Below are positions 1 to 5,133 of a stretch of DNA of 5,689 bases, piece by piece. The DNA lies in the NCBI GenBank assembly GCA_025360895.1, contig JANYBF010000163.1:1-5689 (forward strand), in the 5' to 3' direction. The notes under the pieces are model-generated. The model saw only the letters and a list, made by a program, of their open reading frames with translations. It was not told the origin of the DNA and ran no database searches. Origin of the DNA: Verrucomicrobiota bacterium (GTDB lineage: Bacteria > Verrucomicrobiota > Verrucomicrobiia > Limisphaerales > JADLHS01). Numbering within the stretch: position 1 is the first letter of the stretch; every line of letters starts with the position of its first letter. A program made the translations under genes and the position numbers.

Positions 1-3000
1 ATTTTGGATGCTGCGCGGCAAGCGCGACCAGCGCCACGCCCAACATGCCCAACGCGGCCTCTTCGCGTTGACCGACGATGAGCAGGTGATTTCCACTCTG
101 CCGGCGAAAAATCGCCTCAGTCGGGCCTTTGATCGAGTTCGGCGCCCCGAGCCAGAGGCGCGGCGATGCACTGGGTTGGATTGATTTCGCGTCGAGCAAC
201 GCGCGCAGCAGGGCGTTGTCGCGCACGCTCGCGGGCGCGTTGCCTTCGAAGACGATGGGTTCTCGAGGCGCGCCGAGCACCGCCTCGGCTCGTTGCGTCA
301 CGTCCGCAGAAACGGGCCGAGACGGTGCTCGGCGTTCCGATTGCTGGCGCACCTTCGCCAGCCACAGCTCGCGCACTTCGTCCGGCAGCCAGACAATTTG
401 GAACGGGCTGTTGCCTTGAATGGTGCCCCCGTCGTCATTGTAAATTGCCTCACCCGGACGCGACAGCAGGCGCGGCGCGGGATTGTCCTCGTTCATGATG
501 AGGTAGGCGTCGGCTTCGTTGCACTGGAGCGCGATGCGGACCACCATCTGCCCGATGGTGGCGCGGGCCAGCGAGTAAGCGCCGCCGAGCGTTTGCGAGC
601 CGAGCAGCACGTGAATGCCGAACGCGCGGCCCTGGCGCACGATGCGGTCGAGCAGCAACGCCGCGCCCTGGGAAACGCGATCATCCTCCACGAACAATTC
701 TTGAAACTCGTCAATCAACAGCAGCGTGCGCAGAATCGGCTCGTAGCCGCCGACGTGAGGAGGCGGAGGAACTTGTTGCGACTCACCTGAACCAACCGCC
801 TCCTCACTTCGGCGGCTACGGATTGCTTCCTCGGCCAATCGTTTGTAACCCGCGATGTCCTGTGCGCCGAGTTTGCGGAACAGATCACCGCGCCGCTTGA
901 GTTCGTCGTCCACGCGCTGCAACACGCTCAGGCCGAACTCACGATCGCTCTCGATGGCGATGACCCGTGCGTGCGGCAGTTTGTGGGTGGCGTAGCATTT
1001 GAACTCGACGCCCTTCTTGAAGTCCACGAGGTAAAACTCCACCTGCTCCGGGCTGCACCAGAGCGCGAGGTTGGTGATCACGACGTGAAACAGCGTGGAC
1101 TTGCCGGAGCCGGTTTTGCCTGCGATCAATCCATGCTGCCGCGTGCCCTGACCAAGCGCGAGGTATTGCAGCTTCGTGGCGCCCGTGCGACCCACCGCCA
1201 CGCGCAGTTCATTCGTCGTTTCGCGGGTCCAGATTGCGCTGTCGTCCGGTGCGACTTCGGCGAACGGCATTTCCACGCGATAGGAATCCGTGCTGTCCTT
1301 GCCGATTTGCTGGAGCAATTGCGTGGCGAGTTCCGCGTCCGGCGGCGCATCGAGCGTGAGTTTTGTTCCCTCCCAATTCGCATTCGCCAAGGCGAAGCCA
1401 TCACCTTTGGGCACGATGCAGATACAGCTTTTGCGCAGCTCTTCCGGCACAAACTCCACGGGCGCGGTTTTGCGTTGATCCCAATGGATGAGCAGATGCA
1501 CACCGCAGCGCGGGCCGCTGGCCGCGATGCTTTGGAGTCGTTTCACCGCCACTTCGCTGAAGTTCGACGGGAAATCCGCGATGACGAGGAATTGATATTT
1601 CTCCGCCATGCGCCCGGCCTGCGCGTTGTATTCCGCGAGCGTTTCGTATTCGTTGCGCAGATACATCTGCGTGACCTTTTCGATGTGCTCGTTGAGATCA
1701 GCCAACCGCTGCTCGAACTGCGCGGTCTGCGTCCAGATGCGACTGTTGATAAGGCGCTCTTCGAAGTCGGCAAGGTGCATGATGCCGGCGAAATTCTGGC
1801 CGAGGCCGACCGGATCGAAAATCGTGAAGGCCAGCCGGCCCGGCGGCGCACTGGTGAGCAGGCGCAAAATGAGATTGTTCAACGCGCCGATGATTTGCTC
1901 GTGCCCGGAGCTTTTGGTCTCAAACAAAACCGACGCCGTCCCTGGCACCCGCAACGACAGCGGCGTACTGAACGAAGTTGATCCCGGCAGGGTGAATCCC
2001 TGGCCCGCCAGCGAAACCTCGCTGAGTTTTTCAAAATCCACGGATAGCTCCGCGAACTTGGCACCATGGGCGAAGTCATCCGGCAACCGGAAATTGCGCC
2101 ACAACTCCGCGCGCCACGGTGGGAAAAGCTTTTCCGCGATCGCACCTGCGCTTTGCAACGTGACGTACAAGGGCAGCACCACATTCTGCCATTCGGTTTC
2201 GATGGCTTTGCGTCCGGTGTCCCGCGCGGCGTTGAGCCGGGTGAGGCCTTCGGTGCAAGCAGTTTCGAGTTGATCCACCGTGGTTTTGGTCTGGTCCTGG
2301 CGGCGGGCCGTCAGTTCATCCTGTTGCTCGTTGATCAGTTTAAGCCATAACCGCCGACGTTCCTCGTTCGCGAGCACCAGTTTGCGCGCTTGATCCGTAA
2401 GGCGATCGGTCCAGCCGCTGCGCAAGATCTGGGCTTCGCTCCGCACCTGCTTCCAGTGGTCATTGAGTTTTTGGGTCGTGCTGGCGTGGACGGCTTTGAG
2501 GCGCGCCATTTCGGCCTGGAAATTCGCCTCCGCTTTCTGGGCGCAAACCTCGGCGAGGTGACGGGCGGAATGCAGGGCAATCGCGGCGGCTTCTGCATGG
2601 GGGGCGGCAAGGCGCTTGCCGAGAAAGTGGAGACTCCAGATCCCCGCCAGACTCGCACCCACTATGAACCAGACATTCACAGGCACGGATTGAAAATCAA
2701 AACGACGAAGCTCAGGCACGAAAATAAACGCCACTACCAAAACCAAAGGAAGGCAAAGCCAGAGCCGGAAGAACCGGAAAAAGAGCGGCAGCACAAGTGC
2801 ATTGCAACGCGTCAGGGCGGTGCCGGCCTGATCGCGATTTGCGCGCAGTTGTTCCAAGAGTTGATTCTCGGAGAGCGATGGGTCGAGGGGAGGCGAGTTG
2901 GGGGGGCCTGCGACTAGGCGCGCAAGGGAAGGGTAACCGGCCAGCGTGGCGCCCGCACGGTTGGCAAGCTGGTCGAGCGCGGCGGCCTCGTTGGCAAGCT

Positions 3001-3388
3001 GGTTGGTGAACGACGCATGGCTGGTCTGATTCTTCTGTGTGTCCGCCTCGTAAGCTTGTTTCGCCGCAAAAAGTCCGTCCTGATTTTCCAGCGTGTGTTT
3101 ACTCTCTTCCCCTTCAATTTCCGTCAGCCGCTGCTTCCGGGCGCTCTCCGAGGCCCGGGCGATGCGCGTCTTGCGGACGGCGAAGGAAGCTTCGACCCGT
3201 TCTCGGTTTGCCGTCACGTTCGCATTTGCCGCTTCGACTTCCACCGCCCCGCGCGTTCGCTCACTGGCCCGGGCCGATTCAAACTGGGTGCGCAGCTTAT
3301 GCGAGCGGGTGTTGAAATCCCGCTCCAGCTCGCCGGCCCGCCGGACGGCGTCGCCAACGCTCTGGCGCAGGCGTTCGAGCAGGGCCAA
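1..3388 (-). CDS. FtsK/SpoIIIE-family membrane ATPase, type VII secretion EssC/EccC-like (3' end outside window)
   Basis: One reading frame stays open from about 3583 to the left edge without a stop, giving about 1129 residues from the chosen start. Residues 1-195 are charged and coiled-coil-like. Two membrane segments follow (about 207-225 and 236-256) joined by a loop of about ten residues, then a second coiled coil (about 260-410). Three FtsK-like modules come next. Module 1 has ETKSSGHE at 490-497 where the P-loop should be and FLVIAD near 600-605 where Walker B should be, so it looks catalytically dead. Module 2 has an intact Walker A GKTGSGKS (757-764), VDFKKGVEF downstream, Walker B LLLIDE (889-894) and GSQTL. 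Module 3 begins near 1090 with HLLIVGQREEAALG, a degenerate P-loop, and is cut by the window. Known family role: hexameric pumps that move DNA or, in ESX systems, WXG100 substrates. The upstream WXG100-like genes favour protein export. The start is uncertain: TTG at 3388 is used, but TTG at 3451 or 3460 would overlap the previous gene, and no ATG is nearby. Family confidence is high; substrate and exact start are inferred. Confidence 0.9.
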   Translation of the reverse strand, partial: MALLERLRQSVGDAVRRAGELERDFNTRSHKLRTQFESARASERTRGAVEVEAANANVTANRERVEASFAVRKTRIARASESARKQRLTEIEGEESKHTLENQDGLFAAKQAYEADTQKNQTSHASFTNQLANEAAALDQLANRAGATLAGYPSLARLVAGPPNSPPLDPSLSENQLLEQLRANRDQAGTALTRCNALVLPLFFRFFRLWLCLPLVLVVAFIFVPELRRFDFQSVPVNVWFIVGASLAGIWSLHFLGKRLAAPHAEAAAIALHSARHLAEVCAQKAEANFQAEMARLKAVHASTTQKLNDHWKQVRSEAQILRSGWTDRLTDQARKLVLANEERRRLWLKLINEQQDELTARRQDQTKTTVDQLETACTEGLTRLNAARDTGRKAIETEWQNVVLPLYVTLQSAGAIAEKLFPPWRAELWRNFRLPDDFAHGAKFAELSVDFEKLSEVSLAGQGFTLPGSTSFSTPLSLRVPGTASVLFETKSSGHEQIIGALNNLILRLLTSAPPGRLAFTIFDPVGLGQNFAGIMHLADFEERLINSRIWTQTAQFEQRLADLNEHIEKVTQMYLRNEYETLAEYNAQAGRMAEKYQFLVIADFPSNFSEVAVKRLQSIAASGPRCGVHLLIHWDQRKTAPVEFVPEELRKSCICIVPKGDGFALANANWEGTKLTLDAPPDAELATQLLQQIGKDSTDSYRVEMPFAEVAPDDSAIWTRETTNELRVAVGRTGATKLQYLALGQGTRQHGLIAGKTGSGKSTLFHVVITNLALWCSPEQVEFYLVDFKKGVEFKCYATHKLPHARVIAIESDREFGLSVLQRVDDELKRRGDLFRKLGAQDIAGYKRLAEEAIRSRRSEEAVGSGESQQVPPPPHVGGYEPILRTLLLIDEFQELFVEDDRVSQGAALLLDRIVRQGRAFGIHVLLGSQTLGGAYSLARATIGQMVVRIALQCNEADAYLIMNEDNPAPRLLSRPGEAIYNDDGGTIQGNSPFQIVWLPDEVRELWLAKVRQQSERRAPSRPVSADVTQRAEAVLGAPREPIVFEGNAPASVRDNALLRALLDAKSIQPSASPRLWLGAPNSIKGPTEAIFRRQSGNHLLIVGQREEAALGMLGVALVALAAQHPK
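743..819. repeat. palindromic repeat element inserted in the FtsK-like ATPase gene
   Basis: Two 24-base arms (743-766 and 796-819) are inverted copies with 23 of 24 positions matching (mismatch at 754/808), around a 29-base centre. One further pair (742/820) extends the stem. The element stays in frame and encodes residues 857-883 of the ATPase, including SRRSEEAV on one arm and PPPPHVGGYE on the other. This stretch separates the helix after GYKRLAEEAI from the strand leading to Walker B (LRTLLLIDE) and looks unlike the rest of the motor domain. It resembles dispersed REP/MITE-like or RPE-like elements that tolerate insertion in coding sequence. Its presence elsewhere in the genome cannot be seen here. 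Confidence 0.7.
2960..3002. repeat. 30-bp-period direct repeat in the ATPase coiled coil
   Basis: GTTGGCAAGCTGG occurs at 2960-2972 and again at 2990-3002. In the protein this gives two QLAN units ten residues apart in the N-terminal coiled coil. It probably reflects a small internal duplication. Confidence 0.5.
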
Positions 3389-3410
3389 AGTCTCGGACGT
3401 GCTTGGAAGC

Positions 3411-3617
3411 CTATTCGCAATCGGCGCGGATTTTGTTGAGGATGCGTTCAAGGGATTCAATGTTGGTGACGGCCTGGTTGACGCCGGTAAAAAGTTCGCC
3501 GAGAAAACGATGCTCGAACTCCCGGCTCTTGGCGTCGCTCCAGGATTGTTTCGTATTGGCCCATTCGGCGGCCAGTGCTTTTGTCAGGCCCACCAGGCGA
3601 TTTTGACTGGCGCTCAT
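3411..3617 (-). CDS. small WXG100-like protein (second copy), 68 aa
   Basis: A 68-residue, probably all-helical protein. W26-S27-D28 lies at the expected hairpin turn, followed by F34 and F38. The same spacing (W-x-D-x5-F-x3-F) occurs in the 90-residue protein at 4178-4450, so the two look like divergent paralogues. Classical WXG100 proteins are about 100 residues with W-x-G; here Asp replaces Gly and the N-terminal helix is short. No signal peptide or membrane segment is seen. The start at 3617 is chosen because its ATG overlaps the upstream TGA as ATGA and a strong AAGGAA-type ribosome site lies 10 bases upstream. A longer in-frame reading from 3752 would run through the upstream gene and is unlikely. 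It sits directly before the FtsK-like ATPase. Inferred role: substrate, chaperone-like partner or structural subunit of that machine, possibly pairing with the 90-residue protein. Confidence 0.75.
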   Translation of the reverse strand: MSASQNRLVGLTKALAAEWANTKQSWSDAKSREFEHRFLGELFTGVNQAVTNIESLERILNKIRADCE

Positions 3618-4174
3618 GTGTCGGCGGTTCCTTCCGGCGACGGCGAATTTTCCGGAACGCTTTCGGCGGACGCCGGCGCCGGAGTTGCTGAAGTCGTGCC
3701 GGGCGATAACTCGGCGTACTCGCTGAGTGTTTTTGTCATTTCGTTCAACCATGCCACTGCCTGGCCGAGATCGTGACTCAGCGTATGTCGAAGTTTCTCC
3801 ACCTGTCGGCCCAGCGGTTCCACGCGCTGATCATACTGCCGATGCCATTGCTTCGTCGTTTTGATTTTTTCCTCGGCGTCACGAATGGCCCGGCGGGCCT
3901 TCTGAACCGCGATCTGCTGAACATATGAGGAGTCGCTCAGGTTGGAGAGTTGGGCGCTGAACAGCTCCTGCTGGCGCCGCTCGAGTTCGTGGGTGAGGCG
4001 GCGGATTTGATTTTGCCAATGGGCGGGACGTTCGGATTGCAGCCAGAGTCGGGTACGCACCACGTCGTCGCTCACTTCATCCAGGACTCGGCCAGCCCGT
4101 TCACGGTAGATGATGAGTTTCGCCCGGAAGTCTTCAATGGCTTCCAACGACGTAACCTTGGCGCGGTCGGGCAT
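3614..4174 (-). CDS. coiled-coil protein of WXG100/FtsK operon, function unknown, 186 aa
   Basis: I do not recognise a named family. Residues 1-150 are almost entirely helix-forming, rich in Arg, Glu, Gln and Leu, with no Cys, signal peptide or membrane segment. There are two Trp-centred spots (RLWLQ near 42-46 and HWQNQ near 52-56) and another WL near the end of the helical part. Residues from about 155 to the end form a low-complexity tail rich in Pro, Ser, Thr, Ala and Glu that is probably disordered. The gene starts 3 bases after the stop of the 90-residue WXG100-like gene and overlaps the next gene by 4 bp (ATGA), so the three are very likely co-translated. From context it may be a cytoplasmic adaptor, a structural rod, or a larger helical substrate of the downstream ATPase. 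It could loosely be compared with LXG or PE/PPE-type helical partners, but no diagnostic motif supports that. Confidence 0.8.
   Translation of the reverse strand: MPDRAKVTSLEAIEDFRAKLIIYRERAGRVLDEVSDDVVRTRLWLQSERPAHWQNQIRRLTHELERRQQELFSAQLSNLSDSSYVQQIAVQKARRAIRDAEEKIKTTKQWHRQYDQRVEPLGRQVEKLRHTLSHDLGQAVAWLNEMTKTLSEYAELSPGTTSATPAPASAESVPENSPSPEGTADT
3628..3635 (-). promoter_or_regulatory. ribosome binding site of the 68-aa WXG100-like gene
   Basis: Minus-strand GGAAGGAA lies 10 bases before the ATG at 3617, inside the end of the coiled-coil gene. Together with the ATGA overlap it supports this start rather than the longer in-frame reading. Confidence 0.6.
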
Positions 4175-4177
4175 GGT

Positions 4178-4450
4178 TCAATGTTGATCCAGGTATTCCT
4201 CGATGCGCTGGGCTTTCCGGAGGAGGAAGGGCGTATGTTGATTGGAGCTCTCGATAAACTTCTTCAACACCTTCATGGTGTCACGGAACTCCTCGGAAAA
4301 CTTGGCGTGCTCCTGATCCTGCCAGGTATCGCCCAACGCGGAGAAGCGCGCTTGCAGCAGCGACATGCGGTTTTGCAGTTCGGCGTTGAACCGCTTGAGT
4401 TCTTCCGCGAAGCGCCGGACTTCGCCGGGATCCATGACGGCCTGTGACAT
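4178..4450 (-). CDS. WXG100-family (ESAT-6-like) protein, 90 aa
   Basis: The protein is 90 residues, close to the roughly 100 of ESAT-6/CFP-10-type proteins. It shows the expected layout: an N-terminal amphipathic helix (about 8-38), a turn with W43-Q44-D45, and a second helix from about 46 containing F51 and F55. Trp at about 43 is the usual WXG100 position, but Gly of W-x-G is Asp here. The C-terminus ends in YLDQH and lacks the YxxxD/E secretion signal known from mycobacterial ESX substrates. It has no signal peptide. The ATG at 4450 has an excellent ribosome site (GAGAGGAA, 5-base spacing); Met6 would be a weaker alternative. It is the first gene of the four-gene unit, after a 152-bp gap. 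Inferred role: exported substrate or structural partner of the FtsK-like ATPase, perhaps as a heterodimer with the 68-residue paralogue. The fold is fairly sure; secretion is not shown. Confidence 0.82.
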   Translation of the reverse strand: MSQAVMDPGEVRRFAEELKRFNAELQNRMSLLQARFSALGDTWQDQEHAKFSEEFRDTMKVLKKFIESSNQHTPFLLRKAQRIEEYLDQH

Positions 4451-4455
4451 GTGCG

Positions 4456-4463
4456 TTCCTCTC
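4456..4463 (-). promoter_or_regulatory. ribosome binding site of the 90-aa WXG100-like gene
   Basis: Minus-strand GAGAGGAA lies 5 bases before the ATG at 4450. It is a near-consensus Shine-Dalgarno sequence and decides this start over Met6. Confidence 0.75.
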
Positions 4464-4521
4464 GTTTCAAATTGTTTGCTGCGCGGAAGCTAACAGAGGC
4501 TGCGCGCGGCTTCCAATCGGA

Positions 4522-4540
4522 ATTACGCGCGTGGCGTAAT
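4522..4540. repeat. short inverted repeat, 7-bp perfect arms
   Basis: ATTACGC (4522-4528) and GCGTAAT (4534-4540) are perfect inverted copies separated by 5 bases. The small symmetric site fits a dimeric repressor's operator about 70-90 bases upstream of the first WXG100-like gene. No factor can be named. Confidence 0.4.
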
Positions 4541-4556
4541 CTTACCCTCTCGCATG

Positions 4557-4590
4557 ATCTTAATCTGAGGCCGACCGGTCAGATTACGAT
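4557..4590. repeat. inverted repeat, 12-bp arms with one mismatch, 10-base loop
   Basis: The arms are TAATCTGA (4561-4568) and TCAGATTA (4579-4586), extended by ATC/GAT pairs across one mismatch. On the minus strand it begins 12 bases after the chorismate lyase-like stop codon, which suits a terminator hairpin. No T-run follows in that direction, so it may instead be an operator or a hairpin that protects the transcript end. Confidence 0.55.
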
Positions 4591-4602
4591 TAGGAGCGAA
4601 AC

Positions 4603-5133
4603 TTAGGGCGGCAGGATTTCAACCACTTCCGAAAGCGGTCGGCCTTGCAGATCGGAGATCACGGCCTTGCGACCATAAAGCACGGTTGGCGCGGCGAGTT
4701 CAAACTTCTCGGCGATCACGGGATCGGATTCCACCCGCAGGAATGCCTTGGTTTCAGTACGATGTTTCACGCCACAGTCGGCCAGGATACGTCCCAGTGG
4801 GACTTCCTCGGCCAGGATCAATTCCCGCGCCTCTTCGGGAAAACGCCCGACATAAAGTTTGTTGGCGCCGAATTCCACAGGTCGTTCGTCGCGATTCAGC
4901 CGGAGTACAACTTCGCGGAAATAAAAATCCCCACGGCGCTCGCGGCTCACAATTTCAAGGTGCAGGCTGGACTTGTGAAAGGCTTCCAACGTCGGCGTCA
5001 TGTCGTTGTGGTGAACGAGCAACGACTTGTAGGGCTCGGGCACAGCATCGCCCGCGATCATTTCGATGCGAGGCAGCGGCAGTTTGGCGTGCGCGTAGAA
5101 TTCCGAGAGCGGAAAGGTGAAGGCGTCAGGCAT
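4603..5133 (-). CDS. chorismate lyase (UbiC)-like protein, 176 aa
   Basis: The sequence aligns by eye with E. coli UbiC (chorismate pyruvate-lyase, chorismate to 4-hydroxybenzoate plus pyruvate). HHNDMT (41-46) matches the LEDSMT region. FREVVL (72-77) matches LREILL, placing R73 at the substrate-binding Arg76 of E. coli. PLGRIL (112-117) matches PLGRYL. LYGRKAVI followed by GRPLSEVVEILPP matches WGRRSRL followed by GKPLLLTELFLP, placing E172 at catalytic Glu155. The length of 176 is close to the family's 165 or so. The ATG at 5133 is preferred because it overlaps the end of the HemN-like gene by 8 bp; an in-frame start at 5229 would lie deep inside that gene. The predicted location is cytoplasmic. 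It may make 4-hydroxybenzoate or a related hydroxybenzoate for a quinone or pigment, but homologues of this fold can have other activities, so the reaction is inferred. Confidence 0.75.
   Translation of the reverse strand: MPDAFTFPLSEFYAHAKLPLPRIEMIAGDAVPEPYKSLLVHHNDMTPTLEAFHKSSLHLEIVSRERRGDFYFREVVLRLNRDERPVEFGANKLYVGRFPEEARELILAEEVPLGRILADCGVKHRTETKAFLRVESDPVIAEKFELAAPTVLYGRKAVISDLQGRPLSEVVEILPP

Larger units (their letters stand above)
4451..4602. promoter_or_regulatory. intergenic region: putative promoter/operator of the WXG100-FtsK operon
   Basis: This 152-bp gap is the only non-coding stretch of note. It lies between the chorismate lyase-like stop and the first WXG100-like gene, both on the minus strand, so it should hold any transcript end and the promoter of the operon. 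Four TAATC/GATTA words (4537-4541, 4561-4565, 4582-4586, 4588-4592) and two inverted repeats cluster in the half nearer 4602. A weak -35-like TTGGAA can be read on the minus strand near 4514-4519, but no convincing -10 follows it, so no promoter is called. Confidence 0.4.

Noticed and set aside
971..1981. 336-residue plus-strand open frame
   Set aside because: It is antisense to the FtsK-like gene, whose minus-strand frame shows Walker motifs and continuous homology. The plus-strand translation has no recognisable domain and is Arg/His-rich, as expected of a shadow frame in GC-rich DNA.
3618..3752. Longer start for the 68-residue WXG100-like protein
   Set aside because: The added residues are Arg-rich shadow of the coiled-coil gene. 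The ATGA overlap and ribosome site favour 3617.
3093..3776. 227-residue plus-strand open frame
   Set aside because: It spans three overlapping minus-strand genes with good ribosome sites; its Ser/Arg/Ala-rich translation shows no domain.
4557..4590. Intrinsic terminator of the chorismate lyase-like gene
   Set aside because: A stem exists at the right place, but no T-run follows it on the minus strand, so it is listed only as an inverted repeat.
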